A stretch of 64,000 nt of DNA, taken from the NCBI GenBank assembly GCA_035079385.1, contig JAVHKY010000069.1, forward strand, positions 1 to 64,000. Direction: 5' to 3'. The translations under genes and the position numbers were made by a program. The stretch comes from Aspidiotus rigidus (lineage: Eukaryota; Arthropoda; Insecta; Hemiptera; Diaspididae). This document shows positions 40,686-54,600 of the stretch, piece by piece (the stretch's first letter is position 1; every line of letters starts with the position of its first letter). The notes beneath the pieces are model-generated. The model made no database searches. It saw only the letters and a list, made by a program, of their open reading frames with translations, and was not told where the DNA came from.

Positions 40686-42162
40686 AGATTACGAATTTCA
40701 TATCCTTTTGGCTGAAAAACTTGACCACAAATCACAATTCAGAAAATTCGAAATTATTGCCCTCTGTGAAAACTGAATTTTCACCAGAAAAAAATCTCCG
40801 GCGACTAAAAATTGTACCCAATAGTCCTATCCTAACCGAAATTTAACGCAGATTACGAATTTCATATCCTTTCGGCTGAAAAACTTGACCACAAATCACA
40901 AGTGCGAAAATTCGAAATTATTGCCCTCTGTGAAAACTGAATTTTCACCAGAAAAAAATCTCCGGCGACTAAAAATTGTACCCAATAGTCCTATCCTAAC
41001 CGAAATTTAACGCAGATTACGAATTTCATATCCTTTCGGCAGAAAAACTTGACCACAAATCACAAGTGCGAAAATTCGAAATTATTGCCCTCTGTGAAAA
41101 CTGAATTTTCACCAGAAAAAAATCTCCGGCGACTAAAAATTGTACCCAATAGTCCTATCCTAACCGAAATTTAACGCAGATTACGAATTTCATATCCTTT
41201 CGGCTGAAAAACTTGACCACAAATCACAATTTCGAAAATTCGAAATTATTGCCCTCTGTGAAAACTGAATTTTCACCAGAAAAAAATCTCCGGCGACTAA
41301 AAATTGTACCCAATAGTCCTATCCTAACCGAAATTTAACGCAGATTACGAATTTCATATCCTTTCGGCTGAAAAACTTAACCACGAATCACAATTTCGAA
41401 AATTCGAAATTATTGCCCTCTGTGAAAACTGAATTTTCACCAGAAAAAAATCTCCGGCGACTAAAAATTGTACCCAATAGTCCTATCCTAACCGAAATTT
41501 AACGCAGATTACGAATTTCATATCCTTTCGGCTGAAAAACTTGACCACAAATCACAAGTGCGAAAATTCGAAATTATTGCCCTCTGTGAAAACTGAATTT
41601 TCACCAGAAAAAAATCTCCGGCGACTAAAAATTGTACCCAATAGTCCTATCCTAACCGAAATTTAACGCAGATTACGAATTTCATATCCTTTCGGCTGAA
41701 AAACTTGACCACAAATCACAAGTGCGAAAATTCGAAATTATTGCCCTCTGTGAAAACTGAATTTTCACCAGAAAAAAAATCTCCGGCGACTAAAAATTGT
41801 ACCCAATAGTCCTATCCTAACCGAAATTTAACGCAGATTACGAATTTCATATCCTTTCGGCTGAAAAACTTAACCACGAATCACAATTTCGAAAATTCGA
41901 AATTATTGCCCTCTGTGAAAACTGAATTTTCACCAGAAAAAAATCTCCGGCGACTAAAAATTGTACCCAATAGTCCTATCCTAACCGAAATTTAACGCAG
42001 ATTACGAATTTCATATCCTTTCGGCTGAAAAACTTGACCACAAATCACAATTTCGAAAATTCGAAATTATTGCCCTCTGTGAAAACTGAATTTTCACCAG
42101 AAAAAAATCTCCGGCGACTAAAAATTGTACCCAATAGTCCTATCCTAACCGAAATTTAACGC
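40686..42162. repeat. 1477-bp nine-mer, copy 2
   Basis: Same order of nine variants as 37897-39373, including A28 in the third monomer and A8 in the seventh. Confidence 0.92.
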
Positions 42163-43639
42163 AGATTACGAATTTCATATCCTTTTGGCTGAAAAACTTG
42201 ACCACAAATCACAATTCAGAAAATTCGAAATTATTGCCCTCTGTGAAAACTGAATTTTCACCAGAAAAAAATCTCCGGCGACTAAAAATTGTACCCAATA
42301 GTCCTATCCTAACCGAAATTTAACGCAGATTACGAATTTCATATCCTTTCGGCTGAAAAACTTGACCACAAATCACAAGTGCGAAAATTCGAAATTATTG
42401 CCCTCTGTGAAAACTGAATTTTCACCAGAAAAAAATCTCCGGCGACTAAAAATTGTACCCAATAGTCCTATCCTAACCGAAATTTAACGCAGATTACGAA
42501 TTTCATATCCTTTCGGCAGAAAAACTTGACCACAAATCACAAGTGCGAAAATTCGAAATTATTGCCCTCTGTGAAAACTGAATTTTCACCAGAAAAAAAT
42601 CTCCGGCGACTAAAAATTGTACCCAATAGTCCTATCCTAACCGAAATTTAACGCAGATTACGAATTTCATATCCTTTCGGCTGAAAAACTTGACCACAAA
42701 TCACAATTTCGAAAATTCGAAATTATTGCCCTCTGTGAAAACTGAATTTTCACCAGAAAAAAATCTCCGGCGACTAAAAATTGTACCCAATAGTCCTATC
42801 CTAACCGAAATTTAACGCAGATTACGAATTTCATATCCTTTCGGCTGAAAAACTTAACCACGAATCACAATTTCGAAAATTCGAAATTATTGCCCTCTGT
42901 GAAAACTGAATTTTCACCAGAAAAAAATCTCCGGCGACTAAAAATTGTACCCAATAGTCCTATCCTAACCGAAATTTAACGCAGATTACGAATTTCATAT
43001 CCTTTCGGCTGAAAAACTTGACCACAAATCACAAGTGCGAAAATTCGAAATTATTGCCCTCTGTGAAAACTGAATTTTCACCAGAAAAAAATCTCCGGCG
43101 ACTAAAAATTGTACCCAATAGTCCTATCCTAACCGAAATTTAACGCAGATTACGAATTTCATATCCTTTCGGCTGAAAAACTTGACCACAAATCACAAGT
43201 GCGAAAATTCGAAATTATTGCCCTCTGTGAAAACTGAATTTTCACCAGAAAAAAAATCTCCGGCGACTAAAAATTGTACCCAATAGTCCTATCCTAACCG
43301 AAATTTAACGCAGATTACGAATTTCATATCCTTTCGGCTGAAAAACTTAACCACGAATCACAATTTCGAAAATTCGAAATTATTGCCCTCTGTGAAAACT
43401 GAATTTTCACCAGAAAAAAATCTCCGGCGACTAAAAATTGTACCCAATAGTCCTATCCTAACCGAAATTTAACGCAGATTACGAATTTCATATCCTTTCG
43501 GCTGAAAAACTTGACCACAAATCACAATTTCGAAAATTCGAAATTATTGCCCTCTGTGAAAACTGAATTTTCACCAGAAAAAAATCTCCGGCGACTAAAA
43601 ATTGTACCCAATAGTCCTATCCTAACCGAAATTTAACGC
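42163..43639. repeat. 1477-bp nine-mer, copy 3
   Basis: Directly follows copy 2 with all nine diagnostic monomers at an offset of 1477 bp. Confidence 0.92.
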
Positions 43640-44951
43640 AGATTACGAATTTCATATCCTTTTGGCTGAAAAACTTGACCACAAATCACAATTCAGAAAA
43701 TTCGAAATTATTGCCCTCTGTGAAAACTGAATTTTCACCAGAAAAAAATCTCCGGCGACTAAAAATTGTACCCAATAGTCCTATCCTAACCGAAATTTAA
43801 CGCAGATTACGAATTTCATATCCTTTCGGCTGAAAAACTTAACCACAAATCACAATTTCGAAAATTCGAAATTATTGCCCTCTGTGAAAACTGAATTTTC
43901 ACCAGAAAAAAATCTCCGGCCACTAAAAATTGTACCCAATAGTCCTATCCTAACCGAAATTTAACGCAGATTACGAATTTCATATCCTTTCGGCTGAAAA
44001 ACTTGACCACAAATCACAATTTCGAAAATTCGAAATTATTGCCCTCTGTGAAAACTGAATTTTCACCAGAAAAAAATCTCCGGCGACTAAAAATTGTACC
44101 CAATAGTCCTATCCTAACCGAAATTTAACGCAGATTACGAATTTCATATCCTTTTGGCTGTAAAACTTGACCACAAATCACAATTTCGAAAATTCGAAAT
44201 TATTGCCCTCTGTGAAAACTGAATTTTCACCAGAAAAAAATCTCCGGCGACTAAAAATTGTACCCAATAGTCCTATCCTAACCGAAATTTAACGCAGATT
44301 ACGAATTTCATATCCTTTCGGCTGAAAAACATAACCACAAATCACAATTTCGAAAATTCGAAATTGTTGCCCTCTGTGAAAACTGAATTTTCACCAGAAA
44401 AAAATCTCCGGCGACTAAAAATTGTACCCAATAGTCCTATCCTAACCGAAATTTAACGCAGATTACGAATTTCATATCCTTTCGGCTGAAAAACTTGACC
44501 ACAAATCACAATTTCGAAAATTCGAAAATATTGCCCTCTGTGAAAACTGAATTTTCACCAGAAAAAAATCTCCGGCCACTAAAAATTGTACCCAATAGTT
44601 CTATCCTAACCGAAATTTAACGCAGATTACGAATTTCATATCCTTTCGGCTGAAAAACTTGACCACAAATCACAATTTCGAAAATTCGAAATTATTGCCC
44701 TCTGTGAAAACTGAATTTTCACCAGAAAAAAATCTCCGGCGACTAAAAATTGTACCCAATAGTCCTATCCTAACCGAAATTTAACGCAGATTACGAATTT
44801 CATATCCTTTCGGCTGAAAAACTTGACCACAAATCACAATTTCGAAAATTCGAAATTATTGCCCTCTGTGAAAACTGAATTTTCACCAGAAAAAAATCTC
44901 CGGCGACTAAAAATTATACCCAATAGTCCTATCCTAACCGAAATTTAACGC
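43640..44951. repeat. 1312-bp eight-mer block, copy 2
   Basis: Matches the first eight-mer block at an offset of 4266 bp, with one private change (A129, AATTATACC) in the eighth monomer. Confidence 0.9.
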
Positions 44952-45115
44952 AGATTACGAATTTCATATCCTTTCGGCTGAAAAACTTGACCACAAATCA
45001 CAATTTCGAAAATTCGAAATTATTGCCCTCTGTGAAAACTGAATTTTCACCAGAAAAAAATCTCCGGCGACTAAAAATTGTACCCAATAGTCCTATCCTA
45101 ACCGAAATTTAACGC

Positions 45116-45264
45116 AGATTACGAATTTCATATTCTTTCGGCTGAAAAACTTAACCACGAATCACAATTTCGAAAATTCGAAATTATTGCCCTCTGTGAA
45201 AACTGAAAATCTCCGGCGACTAAAAATTGTACCGAATAGTCCTATCCTAACCGAAATTTAACGC
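45116..45264. repeat. 149-bp monomer with a 15-bp internal deletion
   Basis: The right arm of dyad 2 and most of the A7 run are missing: GTGAAAACTGAA joins directly to AATCTCC. It also has T20 (TATTCTTT), A38/G44 and G134 (ACCGAATAG). It is the only monomer in the window with a large length change and it marks the junction between zones C and D. Confidence 0.95.
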
Positions 45265-45592
45265 AGATTACGAATTTCATATCCTTTCGGCTGAAAAACT
45301 TGACCACAAATCACAATTTCGAAAATTCGAAATTATTGCCCTCTGTGAAAACTGAATTTTCACCAGAAAAAAATCTCCGGCGACTAAAAATTGTACCCAA
45401 TAGTCCTATCCTAACCGAAATTTAACGCAGATTACGAATTTCATATTTTTTTGGCTGAAAACCTTGACCACAAATCACAATTCCGAAAATTCGAAATTAT
45501 TGCCCTCTGTGAAAACGGAATTTTCACCAGAAAAAAATCTCCGGCGACTAAAAATTGTACCCAATAGTCCTATCCTAACCGAAATTTAACGC

Positions 45593-45755
45593 AGATTACG
45601 AATTTCATATCCTTTCGGCTGAAAAACTTGACCACAAATCACAATTTCGAAAATTTGAAATTATTGCCCTCTGTGAAAACTGAATTTTCACCAGAAAAAA
45701 ATCTCCGGCGACTAAAAATTGTACCCAATAGTCCTACCTAACCGAAATTTAACGC
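45593..45755. repeat. 163-bp monomer (-1 bp, CCTACCTAACC)
   Basis: One T is lost at position 145 and C64 is T (AATTTGAAATT), which breaks the second TTCGAA site. The same pair of changes recurs at 61664. Confidence 0.95.
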
Positions 45756-46903
45756 AGATTACGAATTTCATATCCTTTCGGCTGAAAAACTTGACCACAA
45801 ATCACAATTCCGAAAATTCGAAATTATTGCTCTCTGTGAAAACTGAATTTTCACCAGAAAAAAATCTCCGGCGACTAAAAATTGTACCCAATAGTCCTAT
45901 CCTAACCGAAATTTAACGCAGATTACGAATTTCATATCCTTTCGGCTGAAAAACTTGACCACAAATCACAATTTCGAAAATTCGAAATTATTGCTCTCTG
46001 TGAAAACTGAATTTTCACCAGAAAAAAATCTCCGGCGACTAAAAATTGTACCCAATAGTCCTATCCTAACCGAAATTTAACGCAGATTACGAATTTCATA
46101 TCCTTTCGGCTGAAAAACTTGACCACGAATCACAATTTCGAAAGTTCGAAATTATTGCCCTCTGTGAAAACGGAATTTTCACCAGAAAAAAATCTCCGGC
46201 GACTAAAAATTGTACCCAATAGTCCTATCCTAACCGAAATTTAACGCAGATTACGAATTTCATATTTTTTTGGCTGAAAACCTTGACCACAAATCACAAT
46301 TCCGAAAATTCGAAATTATTGCCCTCTGTGAAAACTGAACTTTCACCAGTAAAACATCTCCGGCGACTAAAAATTGTACCCAATAGTCCTATCCTAACCG
46401 AAATTTAACGCAGATTACGAATTTCATATCCTTTCGGCTGAAAAACTTGACCACAAATCACAATTTCGAAAATTCGAAATTATTGCTCTCTGTGAAAACT
46501 GAATTTTCACCAGAAAAAAATCTCCGGCGACTAAAAATTGTACCCAATAGTCCTATCCTAACCGAAATTTAACGCAGATTACGAATTTCATATCCTTTCG
46601 GCTGAAAAACTTGACCACGAATCACAATTTCGAAAGTTCGAAATTATTGCCCTCTGTGAAAACGGAATTTTCACCAGAAAAAAATCTCCGGCGACTAAAA
46701 ATTGTACCCAATAGTCCTATCCTAACCGAAATTTAACGCAGATTACGAATTTCATATTTTTTTGGCTGAAAACCTTGACCACAAATCACAATTCCGAAAA
46801 TTCGAAATTATTGCCCTCTGTGAAAACTGAATTTTCACCAGTAAAAAATCTCCGGCGACTAAAAATTGTACCCAATAGTCCTATCCTAACCGAAATTTAA
46901 CGC

Positions 46904-47887
46904 AGATTACGAATTTCATATCCTTTCGGCTGAAAAACTTGACCACGAATCACAATTTCGAAAGTTCGAAATTATTGCCCTCTGTGAAAACGGAATTTTC
47001 ACCAGAAAAAAATCTCCGGCGACTAAAAATTGTACCCAATAGTCCTATCCTAACCGAAATTTAACGCAGATTACGAATTTCATATTTTTTTGGCTGAAAA
47101 CCTTGACCACAAATCACAATTCCGAAAATTCGAAATTATTGCCCTCTGTGAAAACTGAACTTTCACCAGTAAAACATCTCCGGCGACTAAAAATTGTACC
47201 CAATAGTCCTATCCTAACCGAAATTTAACGCAGATTACGAATTTCATATCCTTTCGGCTGAAAAACTTGACCACAAATCACAATTTCGAAAATTCGAAAT
47301 TATTGCTCTCTGTGAAAACTGAATTTTCACCAGAAAAAAATCTCCGGCGACTAAAAATTGTACCCAATAGTCCTATCCTAACCGAAATTTAACGCAGATT
47401 ACGAATTTCATATCCTTTCGGCTGAAAAACTTGACCACAAATCACAATTTCGAAAATTCGAAATTATTGCTCTCTGTGAAAACTGAATTTTCACCAGAAA
47501 AAAATCTCCGGCGACTAAAAATTGTACCCAATAGTCCTATCCTAACCGAAATTTAACGCAGATTACGAATTTCATATCCTTTCGGCTGAAAAACTTGACC
47601 ACGAATCACAATTTCGAAAGTTCGAAATTATTGCCCTCTGTGAAAACGGAATTTTCACCAGAAAAAAATCTCCGGCGACTAAAAATTGTACCCAATAGTC
47701 CTATCCTAACCGAAATTTAACGCAGATTACGAATTTCATATTTTTTTGGCTGAAAACCTTGACCACAAATCACAATTCCGAAAATTCGAAATTATTGCCC
47801 TCTGTGAAAACTGAATTTTCACCAGTAAAAAATCTCCGGCGACTAAAAATTGTACCCAATAGTCCTATCCTAACCGAAATTTAACGC
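46904..47887. repeat. 984-bp six-mer, copy 1
   Basis: Order: G44/G61/G89; T7 with C93 and C108 (AGTAAAACATCT); T76; T76; G44/G61/G89; T7 with T103 only. All six monomers are 164 bp. Confidence 0.92.
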
Positions 47888-48543
47888 AGATTACGAATTT
47901 CATATCCTTTCGGCTGAAAAACTTGACCACAAATCACAATTTCGAAAACTCGAAATTATTGCTCTCTGTGAAAACTGAATTTTCACCAGAAAAAAATCTC
48001 CGGCGACTAAAAATTGTACCCAATAGTCCTATCCTAACCGAAATTTAACGCAGATTACGAATTTCATATCCTTTCGGCTGAAAAACTTGACCACAAATCA
48101 CAATTTCGAAAATTCGAAATTATTGCTCTCTGTGAAAACTGAATTTTCACCAGAAAAAAATCTCCGGCGACTAAAAATTGTACCCAATAGTCCTATCCTA
48201 ACCGAAATTTAACGCAGATTACGAATTTCATATCCTTTCGGCTGAAAAACTTGACCACGAATCACAATTTCGAAAGTTCGAAATTATTGCCCTCTGTGAA
48301 AACGGAATTTTCACCAGAAAAAAATCTCCGGCGACTAAAAATTGTACCCAATAGTCCTATCCTAACCGAAATTTAACGCAGATTACGAATTTCATATTTT
48401 TTTGGCTGAAAACCTTGACCACAAATCACAATTTCGAAAATTCGAAATTATTGCCCTCTGTGAAAACTGAATTTTCACCAGTAAAAAATCTCCGGCGACT
48501 AAAAATTGTACCCAATAGTCCTATCCTAACCGAAATTTAACGC

Positions 48544-49527
48544 AGATTACGAATTTCATATCCTTTCGGCTGAAAAACTTGACCACGAATCACAATTTCG
48601 AAAGTTCGAAATTATTGCCCTCTGTGAAAACGGAATTTTCACCAGAAAAAAATCTCCGGCGACTAAAAATTGTACCCAATAGTCCTATCCTAACCGAAAT
48701 TTAACGCAGATTACGAATTTCATATTTTTTTGGCTGAAAACCTTGACCACAAATCACAATTCCGAAAATTCGAAATTATTGCCCTCTGTGAAAACTGAAC
48801 TTTCACCAGTAAAACATCTCCGGCGACTAAAAATTGTACCCAATAGTCCTATCCTAACCGAAATTTAACGCAGATTACGAATTTCATATCCTTTCGGCTG
48901 AAAAACTTGACCACAAATCACAATTTCGAAAATTCGAAATTATTGCTCTCTGTGAAAACTGAATTTTCACCAGAAAAAAATCTCCGGCGACTAAAAATTG
49001 TACCCAATAGTCCTATCCTAACCGAAATTTAACGCAGATTACGAATTTCATATCCTTTCGGCTGAAAAACTTGACCACAAATCACAATTTCGAAAATTCG
49101 AAATTATTGCTCTCTGTGAAAACTGAATTTTCACCAGAAAAAAATCTCCGGCGACTAAAAATTGTACCCAATAGTCCTATCCTAACCGAAATTTAACGCA
49201 GATTACGAATTTCATATCCTTTCGGCTGAAAAACTTGACCACGAATCACAATTTCGAAAGTTCGAAATTATTGCCCTCTGTGAAAACGGAATTTTCACCA
49301 GAAAAAAATCTCCGGCGACTAAAAATTGTACCCAATAGTCCTATCCTAACCGAAATTTAACGCAGATTACGAATTTCATATTTTTTTGGCTGAAAACCTT
49401 GACCACAAATCACAATTCCGAAAATTCGAAATTATTGCCCTCTGTGAAAACTGAATTTTCACCAGTAAAAAATCTCCGGCGACTAAAAATTGTACCCAAT
49501 AGTCCTATCCTAACCGAAATTTAACGC
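48544..49527. repeat. 984-bp six-mer, copy 2
   Basis: Same six-variant order as 46904-47887. A 4-mer (T76, T76, G44/G61/G89, T7) at 47888-48543 separates it from copy 1. Confidence 0.92.
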
Positions 49528-50511
49528 AGATTACGAATTTCATATCCTTTCGGCTGAAAAACTTGACCACGAATCACAATTTCGAAAGTTCGAAATTATT
49601 GCCCTCTGTGAAAACGGAATTTTCACCAGAAAAAAATCTCCGGCGACTAAAAATTGTACCCAATAGTCCTATCCTAACCGAAATTTAACGCAGATTACGA
49701 ATTTCATATTTTTTTGGCTGAAAACCTTGACCACAAATCACAATTCCGAAAATTCGAAATTATTGCCCTCTGTGAAAACTGAACTTTCACCAGTAAAACA
49801 TCTCCGGCGACTAAAAATTGTACCCAATAGTCCTATCCTAACCGAAATTTAACGCAGATTACGAATTTCATATCCTTTCGGCTGAAAAACTTGACCACAA
49901 ATCACAATTTCGAAAATTCGAAATTATTGCTCTCTGTGAAAACTGAATTTTCACCAGAAAAAAATCTCCGGCGACTAAAAATTGTACCCAATAGTCCTAT
50001 CCTAACCGAAATTTAACGCAGATTACGAATTTCATATCCTTTCGGCTGAAAAACTTGACCACAAATCACAATTTCGAAAATTCGAAATTATTGCTCTCTG
50101 TGAAAACTGAATTTTCACCAGAAAAAAATCTCCGGCGACTAAAAATTGTACCCAATAGTCCTATCCTAACCGAAATTTAACGCAGATTACGAATTTCATA
50201 TCCTTTCGGCTGAAAAACTTGACCACGAATCACAATTTCGAAAGTTCGAAATTATTGCCCTCTGTGAAAACGGAATTTTCACCAGAAAAAAATCTCCGGC
50301 GACTAAAAATTGTACCCAATAGTCCTATCCTAACCGAAATTTAACGCAGATTACGAATTTCATATTTTTTTGGCTGAAAACCTTGACCACAAATCACAAT
50401 TCCGAAAATTCGAAATTATTGCCCTCTGTGAAAACTGAATTTTCACCAGTAAAAAATCTCCGGCGACTAAAAATTGTACCCAATAGTCCTATCCTAACCG
50501 AAATTTAACGC
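49528..50511. repeat. 984-bp six-mer, copy 3
   Basis: Directly adjacent to copy 2 at an offset of exactly 984 bp, with every diagnostic base kept. Confidence 0.92.
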
Positions 50512-51659
50512 AGATTACGAATTTCATATCCTTTCGGCTGAAAAACTTGACCACAAATCACAATTTCGAAAATTCGAAATTATTGCTCTCTGTGAAAACT
50601 GAATTTTCACCAGAAAAAAATCTCCGGCGACTAAAAATTGTACCCAATAGTCCTATCCTAACCGAAATTTAACGCAGATTACGAATTTCATATCCTTTCG
50701 GCTGAAAAACTTGACCACAAATCACAATTTCGAAAATTCGAAATTATTGCTCTCTGTGAAAACTGAATTTTCACCAGAAAAAAATCTCCGGCGACTAAAA
50801 ATTGTACCCAATAGTCCTATCCTAACCGAAATTTAACGCAGATTACGAATTTCATATCCTTTCGGCTGAAAAACTTGACCACAAATCACAATTTCGAAAA
50901 TTCGAAATTATTGCTCTCTGTGAAAACTGAATTTTCACCAGAAAAAAATCTCCGGCGACTAAAAATTGTACCCAATAGTCCTATCCTAACCGAAATTTAA
51001 CGCAGATTACGAATTTCATATCCTTTCGGCTGAAAAACTTGACCACGAATCACAATTTCGAAAGTTCGAAATTATTGCCCTCTGTGAAAACGGAATTTTC
51101 ACCAGAAAAAAATCTCCGGCGACTAAAAATTGTACCCAATAGTCCTATCCTAACCGAAATTTAACGCAGATTACGAATTTCATATTTTTTTGGCTGAAAA
51201 CCTTGACCACAAATCACAATTCCGAAAATTCGAAATTATTGCCCTCTGTGAAAACTGAATTTTCACCAGTAAAAAATCTCCGGCGACTAAAAATTGTACC
51301 CAATAGTCCTATCCTAACCGAAATTTAACGCAGATTACGAATTTCATATCCTTTCGGCTGAAAAACTTGACCACAAATCACAATTTCGAAAATTCGAAAT
51401 TATTGCTCTCTGTGAAAACTGAATTTTCACCAGAAAAAAATCTCCGGCGACTAAAAATTGTACCCAATAGTCCTATCCTAACCGAAATTTAACGCAGATT
51501 ACGAATTTCATATCCTTTCGGCTGAAAAACTTGACCACAAATCACAATTTCGAAAATTCGAAATTATTGCTCTCTGTGAAAACTGAATTTTCACCAGAAA
51601 AAAATCTCCGGCGACTAAAAATTGTACCCAATAGTCCTATCCTAACCGAAATTTAACGC

Positions 51660-54600
51660 AGATTACGAATTTCATATCCTTTCGGCTGAAAAACTTGACC
51701 ACAAATCACAATTTCGAAAATTCGAAATTATTGCCCTCTGTGAAAACTGAATTTTCACCAGAAAAAAATCTCCGGCGACTAAAAATTGTACCCAATAGTC
51801 CTATCCTAACCGAAATTTAACGCAGATTACAAATTTCATATCCTTTCGGCTGAAAAACTTGGACACAAATCACAATTTCGAAAAATCGAAATTATTGCCC
51901 TCTGTGAAAACTGAATTTTCACCAGAAAAAAATCTCCGGCGACTAAAAATTGTACCCAATAGTCCTATCCTAACCGAAATTTAACGCAGATTACGAATTT
52001 CATATCCTTTCGGCTGAAAAACTTGACCACAAATCACAATTTCGAAAATTCGAAATTATTGCCCTCTGTGAAAACTGAATTTTCACCAGAAAAAAATCTC
52101 CGGCGACTAAAAATTGTATCCAATAGTCCTATCCTAACCGAAATTTAACGCGGATTACGAATTTCATATCCTTTCGGCTGAAAAACTTGACCACAAATCA
52201 CAATTTCGAAAATTCGAAATTATTGCCCTCTGTGAAAACTGAATTTTCACCAGAAAAAAATCTCCGGCGACTAAAAATTGTACCCAATAGTCCTATCCTA
52301 ACCGAAATTTAACGCAGATTACGAATTTCATATCCTTTCGGCTGAAAAACTTGACCACAAATCACAATTTCGAAAATTCGAAATTATTGCCCTCTGTGAA
52401 AACTGAATTTTCACCAGAAAAAAATCTCCGGCGACTAAAAATTGTACCCAATAGTCCTATCCTAACCGAAATTTAACGCAGATTACGAATTTCATATCCT
52501 TTCGGCTGAAAAACTTGACCACAAATCACAATTTCGAAAATTCGAAATTATTGCCCTCTGTGAAAACTGAATTTTCACCAGAAAAAAATCTCCGGCGACT
52601 AAAAATTGTACCCAATAGTCCTATCCTAACCGAAATTTAACGCAGATTACGAATTTCATATCCTTTCGGCTGAAAAACTTGACCACAAATCACAATTTCG
52701 AAAATTCGAAATTATTGCCCTCTGTGAAAACTGAATTTTCACCAGAAAAAAATCTCCGGCGACTAAAAATTGTACCCAATAGTCCTATCCTAACCGAAAT
52801 TTAACGCAGATTACGAATTTCATATCCTTTCGGCTGAAAAACTTGACCACAAATCACAATTTCGAAAATTCGAAATTATTGCCCTCTGTGAAAACTGAAT
52901 TTTCACCAGAAAAAAATCTCCGGCGACTAAAAATTGTACCCAATAGTCCTATCCTAACCGAAATTTAACGCAGATTACGAATTTCATATCCTTTCGGCTG
53001 AAAAACTTGACCACAAATCACAATTTCGAAAATTCGAAATTATTGCCCTCTGTGAAAACTGAATTTTCACCAGAAAAAAATCTCCGGCGACTAAAAATTG
53101 TACCCAATAGTCCTATCCTAACCGAAATTTAACGCAGATTACGAATTTCATATCCTTTCGGCTGAAAAACTTGACCACAAATCACAATTTCGAAAATTCG
53201 AAATTATTGCCCTCTGTGAAAACTGAATTTTCACCAGAAAAAAATCTCCGGCGACTAAAAATTGTACCCAATAGTCCTATCCTAACCGAAATTTAACGCA
53301 GATTACAAATTTCATATCCTTTCGGCTGAAAAACTTGGACACAAATCACAATTTCGAAAAATCGAAATTATTGCCCTCTGTGAAAACTGAATTTTCACCA
53401 GAAAAAAATCTCCGGCGACTAAAAATTGTACCCAATAGTCCTATCCTAACCGAAATTTAACGCAGATTACGAATTTCATATCCTTTCGGCTGAAAAACTT
53501 GACCACAAATCACAATTTCGAAAATTCGAAATTATTGCCCTCTGTGAAAACTGAATTTTCACCAGAAAAAAATCTCCGGCGACTAAAAATTGTATCCAAT
53601 AGTCCTATCCTAACCGAAATTTAACGCGGATTACGAATTTCATATCCTTTCGGCTGAAAAACTTGACCACAAATCACAATTTCGAAAATTCGAAATTATT
53701 GCCCTCTGTGAAAACTGAATTTTCACCAGAAAAAAATCTCCGGCGACTAAAAATTGTACCCAATAGTCCTATCCTAACCGAAATTTAACGCAGATTACGA
53801 ATTTCATATCCTTTCGGCTGAAAAACTTGACCACAAATCACAATTTCGAAAATTCGAAATTATTGCCCTCTGTGAAAACTGAATTTTCACCAGAAAAAAA
53901 TCTCCGGCGACTAAAAATTGTACCCAATAGTCCTATCCTAACCGAAATTTAACGCAGATTACGAATTTCATATCCTTTCGGCTGAAAAACTTGACCACAA
54001 ATCACAATTTCGAAAATTCGAAATTATTGCCCTCTGTGAAAACTGAATTTTCACCAGAAAAAAATCTCCGGCGACTAAAAATTGTACCCAATAGTCCTAT
54101 CCTAACCGAAATTTAACGCAGATTACGAATTTCATATCCTTTCGGCTGAAAAACTTGACCACGAATCACAATTTCGAAAGTTCGAAATTATTGCCCTCTG
54201 TGAAAACGGAATTTTCACCAGAAAAAAATCTCCGGCGACTAAAAATTGTACCCAATAGTCCTATCCTAACCGAAATTTAACGCAGATTACGAATTTCATA
54301 TTTTTTTGGCTGAAAACCTTGACCACAAATCACAATTCCGAAAATTCGAAATTATTGCCCTCTGTGAAAACTGAATTTTCACCAGTAAAAAATCTCCGGC
54401 GACTAAAAATTGTACCCAATAGTCCTATCCTAACCGAAATTTAACGCAGATTACGAATTTCATATCCTTTCGGCTGAAAAACTTGACCACAAATCACAAT
54501 TTCGAAAATTCGAAATTATTGCTCTCTGTGAAAACTGAATTTTCACCAGAAAAAAATCTCCGGCGACTAAAAATTGTACCCAATAGTCCTATCCTAACCG

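Larger units (their letters stand above)
35271..45264. repeat. Zone C: G53/G55 family with 9-monomer higher-order repeat
   Basis: Marked by AAGTGCG monomers (G53/G55), A38/G44 monomers (CTTAACCACG), T24/C55/A56 monomers and an A8 run in place of A7. The A8 monomers (36419, 37404, 38881, 41670, 43147) are each 165 bp. The stretch 35435-36747 looks like a 9-mer lacking its final plain monomer. The zone ends at a monomer with a 15-bp deletion. Confidence 0.87.
45265..51659. repeat. Zone D: T7-tract family with 4- to 6-monomer units
   Basis: Built from three variants: T76 (GCTCTCTG), a G44/G61/G89 monomer, and a T7 monomer (TATTTTTTTGG with C34, usually C55 and T103). The G44/G61/G89 monomer is followed by the T7 monomer at every occurrence in this zone. 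The units are a 5-mer (46084-46903), three 6-mers, a 4-mer (47888-48543) and a 5-mer with three T76 monomers (50512-51331). Confidence 0.88.
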
